Notes: generated by a model not told the origin, from the letters alone. A DNA stretch of 64,000 bases from Oncomelania hupensis (GCA_036898135.1 CM072517.1:61779960-61843959); one strand, 5' to 3'. Shown: positions 35,090 to 48,059, counted from the stretch's first letter. Translations and numbers: made by a program.

Positions 35090-35326
35090 CTATAAGGGAG
35101 ACAACACGTTTGTGTACAACACACGTGATAAAGGTGTCTTTACCAAGCCCAGGCGACACACTGACAAGCTGAGAACACAGCGAAATGGCCATCTGTATCT
35201 ATAACACTAATCTATAGGCACAACCCATTGGCAGCAAGAAGGAGGGGCGGGGGGAGGGGGATAGATCTTTCTAATCATTCCATCTTTCCACGGAGGATAG
35301 CATCCAATAAGGATTTTATTCAAGAT

Positions 35327-35455
35327 CCTATCCTATCCTATCCCGTAACTCAAAGGTCGTTGGGGCAACACAGATGATCGTTTAACCAGCGTACTCCATC
35401 TTTCTCTGTTCTCAGCAACCCTCATGGCCTTCGTTCAGTGTCAGACCAGTCCATT
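35327..35455 (-). mobile_element. RTE 3'-end fragment, copy c
   Basis: 129 bases of the same RTE 3' end with the GGATA-type tail at 35327-35342, flanked by the 9-bp target duplication ATTCAAGAT (35318-35326 and 35456-35464). It is a severely 5'-truncated but authentic retrotransposition event. Confidence 0.92.
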
Positions 35456-35464
35456 ATTCAAGAT

Positions 35465-35785
35465 ACTATCAATAACCTTCAGTCCCAGTTCTACACAAAA
35501 CTTCTTGTCTCCCTTATTCCACTCTCCAGCAGTCACTATCTAAACATGTCCCAATACATTGGGGTCACAACAGAGTGAATGGTCATCAGGAAAAATGCTT
35601 AACTAAAGCACCTTGCACAAGAAGTAGACTGGGCAACCTGACGCAAGCAAATGTTTGAATTGATGACGCAATACTTATTATGGAATTGATTTTGCGATTT
35701 TTGTGCACCGTCTGTCTTGATGTTCCGTGCGCTTTAGCAAAAATGTTGTCTGATGTGTGCGCTTTACAAAATAAAAACATTATTA

Positions 35786-35845
<60 letters not shown>

Positions 35846-36158
35846 TGGATGGATGGATGGATGGAGGATCTAGGAGGATGTAGTAGGAAGATTATTTGCA
35901 CGTGGATATTTTTTTTCATTATCATTTCAAAGAATTTCATTCCATTTTCAATGTCTGCTGCTTCAAAATATATGTAATCTTGGTCTGAATAATACAATCA
36001 TTGTGGAAAAAAAAAGAGTTGATTACAAGGTTTGATTTTCACCAAAGCTCATAGGTAGGCATGTTCTTAGTGTGCTTGATGTAGGATCGACCGACACTGT
36101 TGTTCGATCATTATTTCAGCCAGTGTCTTCGGCTGAAACGTCTTGGTAAATATGTGCG
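35465..36158. other. No gene seen; contains GAT/GATG microsatellite
   Basis: A GAT repeat passing into GATG occupies about 35788-35864. The rest is AT-rich with no supported coding sequence. Arm 2 begins at 36159. Confidence 0.5.
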
Positions 36159-36429
36159 CTTCAACAATTTTAAGAGAATAAAGGCGTTAGTAAAAGGACA
36201 ATAGGTCTAACACTGTTACATGTGTTTTTTTCATGGCTCGATGGAAACAGGCGTACACGTACGCACACACACACACCAGCGCGCGCTCTCGCACACACAA
36301 ACACGGCGAAAAACGGGCACGTAGAACAAAACACAGCAGTTTATTGTGATTAAAGCACGTATGATGCACATTTGCGATATGTTTGTATAAAAACAGGCAT
36401 TTCTTTTAAGGTGATCCAATTCCAAGGCT

Positions 36430-36662
36430 TTGTTTACTTGTGGCGAATAATGCTCTACAAATGCTGTCAAAAGCCTTTTCAAAGTCAATAAAGGCAACGT
36501 ATAATTTGCGATTACTTGAGAATTGTTTTCGCACAGCAGCAAGCAGTGTAAAAATATGGTCCATAGTAGAGTAATCTTGTTTAAATCCTGCTTGGTATTC
36601 ACCCGTTATTTTATTTAACTTTATCTAATCTTGAAGCCTATTGTTAATAATAGAACCATATA
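36430..36662 (-). pseudogene. Reverse-transcriptase fragment of another LINE
   Basis: The minus strand reads GEYQAGFKQDYSTMDHIFTL followed by an AFIDFEKAFDS catalytic motif, preceded by a NNRLQ segment. Only RT motifs around the first catalytic aspartate remain. It is not from the RTE, L2 or CR1-like copies described here. It lies where arm 2 differs from arm 1 (arm-1 equivalent 28535-28965). Confidence 0.75.
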
Positions 36663-36892
36663 ATTTAAATGCTAACATCAAATGGAGAACTTCCTCTATA
36701 ATTATTCGGGTCATCACCCGTCAGAGGTTATCACTTGCTTAAAAGTTTGACTCCTAGTTTTGAACAACTTCATTCTTCAAAACCCCGGCCTTGGTTTTGA
36801 TAGATCTATCCGTTATTTTCAACACACTAAAAAAAAACAAAAAACTAATGGTAAAACATAAGTAGATTTAAATCTTGTGCAGACGGCTCTGT

Positions 36893-36985
36893 GTGTGTGT
36901 GGGGTGGGGGGGGGTGTGCATGGACATGGCAGGGTGTGTGTGTGTGTTTGTGTATGTGTGTGCGTGTGTGTGTGTGTGTGAGTGT
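36893..36985. repeat. (GT)n / G-rich microsatellite in arm 2
   Basis: GT repeats with a GGGGTGGGGGGGGG stretch, passing into GA repeats. It corresponds to the CA/CT tract beside the MITE in arm 1. Confidence 0.9.
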
Positions 36986-38500
36986 GAGAGAGAGAGAAAC
37001 AGAGTGCGCATTTGATCTTCAACGTGTGTGTGTGTGTTGCGTTTATATACGTTTGTGTTTTTATTTTGTTGCAACTTCATGCATCAAAACTTAATAAAAA
37101 TAGTTTTGAATTCTGTTGCAGGTGCATTAAAAAAATTATCCATACAATTTTTAGTCTGTACACAACAACAGCAAAACATAATAACATCAATGCATAGTAT
37201 AGTTGGACTGTGCGGACGTTAAAATGCACTCATACTTTTGTAGCGTCACTAACATTTTTGAAAAAAACAACAACATTGGAATTTATTTAATAATGCAAAG
37301 GACAAATGCATTGGAAAACAGCTGTTCATAGCACACTAATCAATCAAACAAAATGGGAAAAGCCTTTGAAACTAAGCAACAATCAAATGTTACATTTTAT
37401 ATCTGTCATAAATATATCTTTTAAAATAACAAAAACTATTATCTAATATCTAATCTAATGTGTTCTGTCTTAATTTCAGACATGACAAAACATGTTTTGT
37501 AGCAGGCAAAAATAGGCCTAGCAAGCATTGCAGGCAGTGCTTTGCTTGTCTGTTGTGTTCAGATGAAGCAATGCACTGCCCGCAACGTGACATTGACCTT
37601 TGCAATTCGCAAAGCCGTATGGGAGAGAAAGCTGCATAGTTACAATATATTTCTGTTGTTTTTTGATAGAAAACGCTGTTACCGTTGTTCATGCAACGAG
37701 GTAAAACAGCTGAGTTTTATTCCCAAACGGTCACTAATTGACAAATACCACAGCAACAATTATCTCAAGCAAAGGAGGAGTCAAAAGACTAAACAGACCG
37801 ACTGAATTCGCAAAGGAAACTGGCATTGTTTTTCATTGGCTGCTTCATGAGGACGTTTGGCATCTGAGCATTTTGATTGGTTACAGCGGACACACCTTCG
37901 GCAGCGCGCAAAATAACATAGGAATTATCCTATCGAGATAAAGGTTTGCAAGACTGAAATGAGTTCAAATGTAGTAATTTGGGCGTCCGCGACAAGCATG
38001 TCCTTTGCCTGCCACGAAACATAACAAAACATGTCCGTGTATGAAAGGCCTTTTACAGTAAATTAATCTAGTCTGGTCTGAGCTACTCACATCAAATCAA
38101 ATCAAACGTCAGTTGATATGATATGACCCGATCTAATCCGATTCAAACTATTCAACTCTACCCTACCCCGATCTGCTCTAATTTGCACGCCTGGTCTGAG
38201 GAGATCGTTTGCCTTGCACGGTGATGTCCCTTTACAGACAACCCAACAGGAGGACCGATGACAGTAGCAATGTGGAAAATGTGGCCATGGAACTTGCTAG
38301 AATCAAAACAAAACAAAATATATAAATGCATGGAAGAAGAAAATACAGTAAGTAAAGATTAAAACACTTTTTTTTAAATCTGTAAAACCTCATATCGGAT
38401 ATGTACATATCACCCTTTAAAGGAGTTATTTTTAGATTGCTGTTGTTCCTGTCGTTTACAATAAATAATATGTAAATAAAATTATTTTGAATGCCGTGTC

Positions 38501-38654
38501 TCCTATTCTATCCTATCCCGTAACTCGAAATCGTAGGGGCACCACAGATGATCGTTTAACCAGCATACTCCAGCTTTCTATGTACTCAGCAACCTTCAAG
38601 GCTTCGCTCAGTGTCAAGCCAGTCCATTCTCTAAAGGTGGTCCTCGAGCCTCCC
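38501..38654 (-). mobile_element. RTE 3'-end fragment, copy d (inserted in arm 2)
   Basis: The tail TCCTATTCTATCCTATCC followed by the conserved 3' coding end of the RTE family, truncated after about 150 bases. The uninterrupted arm-1 sequence around 26465-26485 shows the empty site, with about 18 bases replaced. Confidence 0.9.
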
Positions 38655-38851
38655 ACACATTGCTTCAATAATTATTTTATTATTTATTTGATTTATTTTA
38701 GTTTAATTAATTGTAATTAATCAATTAATTTAAAGTATTTAGTTAGTTAATTATTAATGTGTACATTTATTTTATAATTGTATTTAGTTTATTTTTTTAT
38801 TTATATAATTAATTCATTTATGTTTAATTATTATCAGAAACTTTGAGATAC

Positions 38852-39113
38852 CTCCACTTTGAGTTGTACCACCACTTTGAGTTGTGCCTCCACTTTGAGT
38901 TGTACCTCCACTTTGAGTTGTGCCTCCACTTTGAGTTGCACCTCCACTTTGAGTTGTGCCTCCACTTTGAGTTGTGCCTCCACTTTGACTTTGAGTTGTG
39001 CCTCCACTTTGAGTTGTGCCTCCACTTTGACTTTGAGTTGTACCTCCACTTTGAGTTGTGCCTCCACTTTGAGTTGTACCTCCACTTTGAGTTGTACCTC
39101 CACTTTGAGTGCG
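38852..39113. repeat. 18-bp minisatellite (unit CCTCCACTTTGAGTTGTG)
   Basis: About 14 units, two of which carry an extra ACTTTG (24 bp). The unit is divisible by 3, so frames stay open on both strands (for example TQSGGT repeats on the minus strand). Those frames are repeat artefacts. Only one unit is present at the arm-1 equivalent. Confidence 0.93.
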
Positions 39114-39234
39114 GGCCTGGTAGCCATATGTATCTGCAAAAGAAACACTTCGGTAAAACTTTTCTTTATAATAGTAATTGATCATACAGCCACACACAGA
39201 TGCCTGTACTGAGACACCGACAGGCAAACAATAT

Positions 39235-39455
39235 ATACACACACACAAACACATCCATACAAACATATCCAAACATACATCCATATCAACACGTCCACAC
39301 ACACACACACACACAAACATATCCAAACATACATCCACATCAACACGTCCACATCAACACGTCCACATCAACACATCCACATACACACACACAAACACAT
39401 CCACACAAACATATCCAAACATACATCCACATCAACACGTCCACATCCACGCACA
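39235..39455. repeat. CA/CATC-rich simple repeat
   Basis: Imperfect alternation of CACACA and AACATATCCAAACATACATCC-like segments, the longer arm-2 counterpart of the GT tract at 26075. Confidence 0.85.
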
Positions 39456-39989
39456 CACCCTTTTGCTCCGACATTTTGGTTGTCCTAATGACATAAGAAG
39501 TGAAGTAGGCAGTCACACTTCCAAATTACTTCCACAGCTAACCAACACCTTAAGTCAATCAACCAGCTACTTAACTAACCACCCAATCCAACAGCCAGCA
39601 ACAAACCAAGTCAAGTCAAGTCACCAAAATCTTTATTACTGATAATGGAGAATGGAGCACACTGCAGCTCAAGAAATATAACATGTTTTAAAAACAAATA
39701 CAATTAATGCATAAAACCACAAGAAAACCAGTACTACTACATTTGTTCTAACAATGATACACGGTCGCCATATTTTCAACTACTCTTTTAACATTTACAT
39801 ACCGCCACACACAACTACACCAGTTTCTTCAGCTCTTTCTCCACCAAGACACACATAGCCGCACAACAACTCTACAGAAAATTTCGCTTGACTGACGGAA
39901 CCACTCGTATCATGCACAGGCAATTAAACCAACGTCTCCACTCATTATAATAATACTGAGGAAATGAACATAGCAATCCAACCCCACTA

Positions 39990-40231
39990 ATAAAGGATGG
40001 TTCAGGGGAGAATGTTTTAATTGGTCTTATATACAGGAGTCCCAGCTCTTCAGAAGAAAACATTCAGAATTTGTACACTCTATTACGAGATGATGAGTTG
40101 CAAAAATATAAGAAAATATGTGTACTGGGTGATTTTAATTTTCCCAAGGTAAAATGGGATAGAACTGGGGTTGATGACAAAAATTATGATTTTGTTGATT
40201 GTGTGCATGATGCATTCTTAACTCAAAAAGT
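39990..40231 (+). pseudogene. Endonuclease-domain remnant of the CR1-like LINE
   Basis: The open plus-strand frame includes LIGLIYRSPSSS and CVLGDFNFPKVKW, the hallmark GDFN motif of APE-type endonucleases, and ends at FLTQKV where the SINE begins. The N-terminal half of the endonuclease is missing. Confidence 0.82.
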
Positions 40232-40439
40232 TGTTGTTTGTAGATTATAGTCACACGACACTTTCGCATATAGGTGACTACTGGACCGATTTATACTGAC
40301 ACCAGCGGGCCAGTTGTTGGTAAAGGGGAACATAATATGATCACACGTTGACCAATCCGGGATTCGAACCAGCGACCTTTCGGTTACTAGCAAGACGCTC
40401 TTACCAACTGAGCTACCCGGCCCCACTAACTCAAAAAGT
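40219..40439 (-). mobile_element. tRNA-derived SINE with 13-bp target duplication
   Basis: The body is 40232-40426 (195 bp), flanked by TAACTCAAAAAGT at 40219-40231 and 40427-40439. On the minus strand it starts GGGGCCGGGTAGCTCAGTTG, with box A (TAGCTCAGTTGG) and box B (GGTTCGAATCC), so the head is a clear tRNA derivative with pol III promoter elements. The tail lies at the 40232 side. The insertion adds 208 bases (not a multiple of 3), so it breaks the LINE reading frame. It is not a functional tRNA gene, because the 3' half does not close an acceptor stem and the segment is flanked by target duplications. Confidence 0.93.
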
Positions 40440-42738
40440 CACACATCCTACACGACACAGAGAGGGCCAACAGTCTACGTTGGATGACCTTGTTTTGGTG
40501 AGTGATGAGGATATGATCTCTGAAATAGAACATATGGTGCCTGTTGGAAAAAGTGATCATGACGTTCTGTATTTTAAGTTGTACACTCCTAAAATTAAGG
40601 TCACAGAAAGCAAGAAGTACAGATATAGTTTAGGTAAAGGGGACTATGATGCGCTGAGAAGGTACGTTTCTAACGTTGACTTCGGGAAAGTTAGCCCAGA
40701 AGGAAGCAGTGTTGAGGATGCCTGGGAGCGCATCAGAAGTACTGTGCTACAGGGTATGGAGCAACATATACCTAAGGTACAATGTAAGAAAAAGAAAGCT
40801 TCACCTACTTGGATGAACAAAGCGTTACTGAGAAAAATAAAAAAGAAACATAAATTGTATAAAAGATATATGCAAACAAAAGAAGGTAGAGCATACCAGA
40901 AATTTATTGATTTGCGCAACGAATGCAATAGATCAATAAAAAGTGCCAGAAAAAATCATGAAAAAAATATAGCAGATAAATGTAAAGATTGTCCAAAAAC
41001 GTTTTGGAAATATGTGCAAGAGCAAACTAAATGTGACACAGGAATAAGTGCGTTGGAAAAGGAGGATGGTACTTTTGCCACCACTGATGAAGAAAAAGCA
41101 GAAACATTAAACAACTTTTTTGCAAGTGTATACGTCAATGAGAATGAAGAGGTGCCAACACTTGGTAAGTGTTCATGGTCTAATGGACAGTCTGTTGAGG
41201 ACATTGTTGTAACACCCGATATTGTGAGAAAGAAATTAAAAGAACTGGATCAGAATAAGGCCCAAGGGCCCGATGGAATTCCACCTAGAGTGTTGAAGGA
41301 ATTACATAATGAACTGGCAGAGCCACTCTGCAATCTCTTTATAGCTTCCCTGGAATCTGGCGTTGTCCCACACGACTGGAGAAAAGCAGAGGTAAGTGCC
41401 ATTTTTAAAAAGGGTAATAAATCAGAAGCTGGTAATTATCGACCTGTTAGTCTAACTTGTATTGTCTGTAAAGTCTTTGAATCAATTTTAAGAGATAGTA
41501 TTGTATTGTATTTTACTGAAAATAACCTATATACGGATTGTCAGCATGGGTTCAGAAAGAAGAGATCTTGTGTAACTCAGTTATTACACGTAATGGAAAA
41601 TATTACTAAACTATTAGATGATAGAAAACCAGTTGACGTAATTTACCTGGATTTCAGGAAGGCATTTGACACGGTTCCCCACAAGAGGCTTTTACAAAAA
41701 TTAGAAGCATATGGAGTGTGCGGTAAGATAGCCAGTTGGGTGTGCAATTTTCTATCAGACAGGGAGCAAGTGGTGAGAGTTGGTAATGAAAGGTCTGAAA
41801 AGGTAAGAGTATCTTCTGGTATCCCTCAGGGAAGCATCCTAGGCCCAATCCTGTTTACCATTTTTATAAATGACCTACCAAAGTGTGTGGACAGCATGTG
41901 TCAAATCTTTGCGGATGATACCAAAATATATAATGATGCAGGTAAGAGTGATGATCTGCAAAAAGACCTTACAAAGCTACAAGCTTGGACAGAAACATGG
42001 CAATTACATTTTAATGTCGGTAAATGTAAGGTGCTACATGCAGGTAAAAATAACCCCGAACATGAGTATGTGATGCAGAGAAAGGAAGAACGTTCACGTG
42101 TAGAAAAGTGTGAAGAGGAAAAGGATTTAGGGGTTGTCTTTGACAAGTACTTATCTTTTGATGCACACATCCAGACCTGTGTTAAGAAGGCAAACCGAAT
42201 GGTCGGATTAATCAAAAGAACTTTTACCTATATTGACAAACAGGTATTTGTAAAATTATATAAGGCAATTGTTCGACCCCATCTTGAGTATGGGAACATA
42301 ATATGGTTTCCAAAACTAAAGAGACAATCAATAGCCATTGAGAAAGTCCAAAGACGGGCAACCAAACTGGTTAAAGAGTGTCGTAACATGCGTTATCACG
42401 ATAGACTTAAGTATCTAGATTTACACTCCTTGTATGGACGAAGAGTGAGAGGAGACTTGATTCAAACTTTTAAAATGTTCCATAAAATTGACGATTTGTA
42501 CTGGACTGACTTTTTCTCAACACCTAGTTGTAATTCAACGCGAAACGCGGAGGGGAAGATATTTGTAAACCACTGCAGAACTAACACTAAAAAGCTTTCG
42601 TTTTCCAATCGTGTTGTTACTAACTGGAACGAACTACCCATTTTTCTTAAGAAAGCACCTTCAATTAACTCTTTCAAAAACCAGTTGGATGAGCTGCCTA
42701 AGTACAAAAAATTGTTCTTTTACTTTGATGAACGATAA
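40427..42738 (+). pseudogene. CR1-like reverse transcriptase ORF, truncated by truncation and SINE insertion
   Basis: An uninterrupted frame ending in TAA at 42738. The open frame extends back to a methionine at 40348, but the first 26 or so residues are antisense SINE sequence, not LINE protein. RT motifs: NKAQGPDGIPPRVLKEL, NYRPVSLTCIVCKVFE, GFRKKRSCVTQLL, YLDFRKAFDTVPHKRL (41640s), GIPQGSILGPILFTIF and FADDTKIY (41908). The C-terminal region has KYLSFDAHI, PHLEYGN and YLDLHSLYGRRVRGDL. The RT is complete and clean, but the copy lacks most of the endonuclease. Confidence 0.9.
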
Positions 42739-42834
42739 TGCGTTCAGGAAAATTGTATGCACTATCAGACCCATGTAAATCATATGAAAGATGGGACATT
42801 CAGAAAGGCCAGAGGGCCTGTTTTGTCCTCAACA

Positions 42835-42872
<38 letters not shown>

Positions 42873-43368
42873 TAAATGAATTTACCAGACGTCCAAATCA
42901 GCCAAGCAAACAGACATACCCAACCAACCCACCAATAAATGAATTAACCAAACGCCTAAATCAACCAGCCAAGCTGACTCAGAGGGACATCGTTAGCAGG
43001 ACCTCGGGTTGCAAGCAATGCAGAGGACAAGGTTCAAACCCAACCCAGACAATAAACTAACCAAAACCGATTACCAACCAAAACAATTCAACAAGATTTA
43101 AATCAATCAACCGACCTACAAATCATAATAGCCGATAGGAGTATTGGACACCCAACTCTCGGTCACTACCATGAGAACACGGCCCTATAGGCGCCGTATG
43201 AGTGAAAATGCTATAATAACATTCAATGGATATAATGCTTTCTATGTATATACAATGCCTGATATGTGCGTATAATTAAATTTATATACATACAATACAT
43301 TCTATGCACATATAATATATTCTATAATATAGAATTTAATCCCATACGTAAGCGTAATTGTCTATAAT

Positions 43369-43688
43369 ATCCTATCATATCCCGTAACTCGGAAGTCGTC
43401 GGGGCATCACAGATGATTGTTTTACCAGCGTACTCCAGCTTTCTCTGTCCTCAGCAACCCTCATCGCTTCGCTCAGTGTCAAGCCAGTCCATTCTCGAAT
43501 GTTTTCCTACCACCTCTTTTTCTGTCTCCCCCTTCTTCTTCCTCCTTGCACCGTGTCTTGCAGGATGGTTACTGCAAGGCCTGATACTCTGGTGACGTAG
43601 CTATACCATCGTAGTTTCCGTTTCTTCACACAAGCCATTAAAGAACACGAGGCCATGCTCACAGTGGTGAAGAAACGGAAACTCCGAA
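43369..43688 (-). mobile_element. RTE copy e with internal 5' inversion
   Basis: A tail-first RTE 3' end runs to GTTTCCGTTTCTTCAC (43614-43629). The following 58 bases are the reverse complement of the adjoining RTE region and end in GTGAAGAAACGGAAACTCCG. The junction is therefore a 5' inversion of the kind attributed to twin priming. Confidence 0.88.
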
Positions 43689-43940
43689 CTGTTTGTACAT
43701 GGAATAAATGTCTATATTATAGAATATATTTCTATATTATAAAATTTATTTCTATATTATAGAATTTATTTCTTTATTACATAAATGATTTTTATATTAT
43801 AGAATAGATTTTTATATTATATAATGTATTTCTATGTAATAGATTTCTTTTAATATGCTATAGAATTTATTTTCATATTATTGAATGTATTTCTATATTA
43901 TAGAATAGATGTCTATATTATAGAATGTGTTTTTATAATT

Positions 43941-45324
43941 TGTAGCGTATGGATATTTAGTGTAGGTGCATGCAAAATATATATATATGACTTCTAAACG
44001 GAAAAAACCGTGCGTGCAAGACTTCTCTGTTAACTGTCACACCCACAAACGTACGGACTCTTCTCAACGCAGACAAACACCAACACAAGATATCCGCTCC
44101 ACGTTCTCAAAATTTATATAAATAATCAACAATTTTATATCACACTTTCACTCTAATCCTTTTATACAGTTAATCTAACACGGTTGGGCTTATCCCAATG
44201 TTTCATAAAAACGTGACGTCGACGAGCCTGAACACTCGGGACGGATAATCGAGACCGGCAATTTCTTGTCCTGGCCAATGCAACAAATACGCAAAGTTTA
44301 CAGTACCTTATTATCTCCGAGGATCACGGTTTCACACTATCTGGCACACGATGCCAGAGATACGTCGACAAGAGACGAGTGTCGACGAGAGACGAGTGTC
44401 GACGAGAGTCGAGTGTCGACGAGCGATGAGTGTCGACGAGAGACGAGTGTCGACGAGCGGAGGGACTAGCCTCCTGCCCCAGTCCGCTCGGAGAAACGTT
44501 GTCTTGGTCAAGTGTGGAAATAGAGTCGATCCCCCTCCGATGCCTCGGAAATCACCTTGTCCTCGTCTCGGACAGAACGGAGCCAATTCTGCTCCCAGTA
44601 GGCCAGTAGCCCCCAACAGATTCGCTATTATGACATACATATACAGACGTCAATTCTCTGACTCGGACAATTTATTTATTCTTCTTTAGTTTCACCCTTT
44701 CTCACCTCCCTTTGTTCCTCGTTTGTCCCATTCTGTTTCGTAGGCGATCACCACTTTCCTTTCTCCACCACTATCATTCATATCGAGGTAATCACTTCAT
44801 GATTGAAAATTACTATTAACCAAGCTCACGCATTTCATTCATATTTCATTGTTTACTACTCTACAACTATCGCCCCACGTAATTAATAATATTATTACAT
44901 CAATGACAATTCAATATTCCATCTCAGTGGACAACAGCTCACTGTTACAACAAATGCAATAAAAAAATATACTTATCCGCCATTTTAAAATCATGAAAAA
45001 CATTATAAATACCTGTAATCTTTACAGCACAAAATAATCATCCACTTCCAGAGAGAAATGACCACAAACCAATACACCTTGATTAGTTTCAATGCTTTCT
45101 TCCCCTGACTGTTTCAACGTTAACTTTCGTTTCTTTTTTTTTCAACTTTTTCACTATTCTGGGCCTACAAACACGACCACACAGTTTGACACCCACAAAT
45201 TCGACTGACTAATTTTGCCTCTAATTCAAACTATCTCTTCATTCATTGGCTCAAGGCTTTTAGCCAATCAAAAATCATTAATTAATTTTAATTAAAAAAT
45301 ACCGGAAAAATCCCGTTCTCTACA
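43941..45324. mobile_element. LTR-like element (solo LTR candidate), 1384 bp
   Basis: It begins TGTAG and ends CTACA, and is flanked by the 5-bp duplication TAATT (43936-43940 and 45325-45329). AT-rich repeat continues on both sides. No gag or pol frame is present. It contains a short tandem stretch of GTGTCGACGAG units (44363-44458). Same class of ends as 13726-15485 but little obvious internal similarity, so probably a different family. Confidence 0.68.
44358..44460. repeat. Short tandem repeat, unit about GAGTGTCGACGAGAGAC
   Basis: Six or so imperfect 16-17 bp units inside the LTR-like element, each with a GTCGAC core. Confidence 0.85.
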
Positions 45325-46038
45325 TAATTCTAAAACAGATTTATATATTCTAGAATAGATGTATATATTATATAATTTATTTCTATATTATATACTAGAT
45401 TTCTATATGAAAGAATTTATTTATATAATTATACAATTATATTATGTCAAACGAGACTATGCCATGTGAAACGAGACCCTCACATCCTTGACATCAAATT
45501 TGCATATTAGGAAAAAATTTTCGCGCGTGTTTTCGAATGTTTCTATTGACTCGTTTAGAACAGAATAAATTTATTTTATTATAAAAAATATATTATATAA
45601 TTATAGAAAACAATTTTATAATATAGAAATGTATTCTATAATATGAAAATATATTCTAAAATAAATAAAAATCGATTCCATAGTTATATAAGTAAATTCT
45701 ATTATACAGAAATAAATTCTATCACTATAGAAACAAATTCTATAAAATATAGAAATATATTCTATAATAAAGAAATAAATTCTATAATACGGAAATAAAG
45801 GCTATAATAAAGAAAAAAAATATAATATAGAAATCTATTCCATAATACAGAAATTAGCTCCATGTACAGACAATTCCACTTATGATCTTGGATTAAATTC
45901 TTTATTTTAGAATAGATTCTATGTGCATAGAATTTATTGTATTTATATAGATTGAATTATACACACATAGAATGCAGTATAGGGACATAGAAAGCATTAT
46001 TACGTAGAATGTTATTTATAGCATTTTTACTCATACGG

Positions 46039-46140
46039 CCCAACCCGAACAATGTTACGCCCAAAATACGTACCCAGACAGTTGTTACGTCCGATTTTGT
46101 ACCCAGAAGGCGAAAGCGGCGTGAAGGTATGCTGGCTAAA
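46039..46140 (+). repeat. Third copy of the arm segment around 25091-25139
   Basis: CGTCCGATTTTGTACCCAG, then GGCGTGAAGGTATGC, matches CGTCCGATTTTGTACTCAG, then GGCGTATAGGTATGC at 25094-25137 in the same orientation. It is inverted relative to the third copy at 59970-60080. The insert between 46140 and 59965 is therefore bordered by inverted copies. Confidence 0.7.
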
Positions 46141-47136
<996 letters not shown>

Positions 47137-47294
47137 ATGGCTGCGTCACAGAGCGAAGATCTGATGGAGAGGGGGAAAATAAATCGCAGGAAGAGTTACG
47201 GTGACCACTGTGCAGCTTTGAACTGCACAAACGCAAGATTAAAGGCAGCATGCAAGGGGAAGAGTTTTTTTGGTTTCCCAAAGGAAGAAGAACG
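47137..47294 (+). CDS. First coding exon of a THAP-domain protein
   Basis: ATG GCT GCG opens a frame of 52 codons ending at a strong donor (AACG then GTAAGT). After an N-terminal leader the protein has YGDHCAALNCTNARL and then KSFFGFPKEE. The C-X4-C spacing followed by F-x-F-P is the first half of the THAP C2CH zinc-binding, DNA-binding domain. The C-X2-H half and AVPTF box should be in the next exon, which I could not find. THAP domains occur in host regulators and in P-element-type transposases, and this exon alone does not say which. The ATG at 47137 was chosen because it lies in MAAS context, although the frame is open upstream to 47089. Confidence 0.65.

Positions 47295-48015
<721 letters not shown>

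Positions 48016-48052
<37 letters not shown>
48016..48052. repeat. (CA)n microsatellite
   Basis: A pure CA run immediately left of the GGGTTCC-containing repeat. Confidence 0.95.
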
Positions 48053-48056
<4 letters not shown>

Positions 48057-48059
48057 GTT

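Larger units (their letters stand above)
39985..42872 (+). mobile_element. CR1-like LINE inserted in arm 2
   Basis: It interrupts arm 2 between blocks that are contiguous in arm 1 at about 25560. It is 5'-truncated inside the endonuclease domain. The RT ORF ends at 42738, followed by about 95 bases of 3' UTR and a TAC trinucleotide tail (42834-42872). A SINE sits inside it. The plus-strand orientation is opposite to the RTE copies. Confidence 0.88.
43193..46038. repeat. AT-rich palindromic repeat block
   Basis: Left part (43193-43360) and right part (45880-46038) are inverted copies: CCGTATGAGTGAAAATGC at the left and GCATTTTTACTCATACGG at the right, followed inwards by matching TGCTTTCTATGTA and CATTCTATG motifs. 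Inside, the left flank carries tandem TCTATATTATAGAATTTATT units and the right flank (45570-45870) carries the inverse, AATAAATTCTATAATATAGA. A 110-bp unrelated segment (about 45435-45550) sits at the turn. RTE copy e and an LTR-like element interrupt the left half. Arm 1 has only a single short copy of the outer motif (25160-25240). Confidence 0.75.

Noticed and set aside
38814..39338. 174-residue minus-strand frame with TQSGGT repeats
   Set aside because: Produced by an 18-bp minisatellite that is single-copy in arm 1. Both strands stay open because 18 is divisible by 3.
40348..40425. Native N-terminus of the CR1-like RT ORF
   Set aside because: These codons are antisense SINE sequence. 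The LINE frame resumes only at about 40427.
40340..40426. A tRNA gene on the minus strand
   Set aside because: A and B boxes are good, but the segment is the head of a 195-bp element with a 13-bp target duplication and no closed acceptor stem, so it is a SINE.
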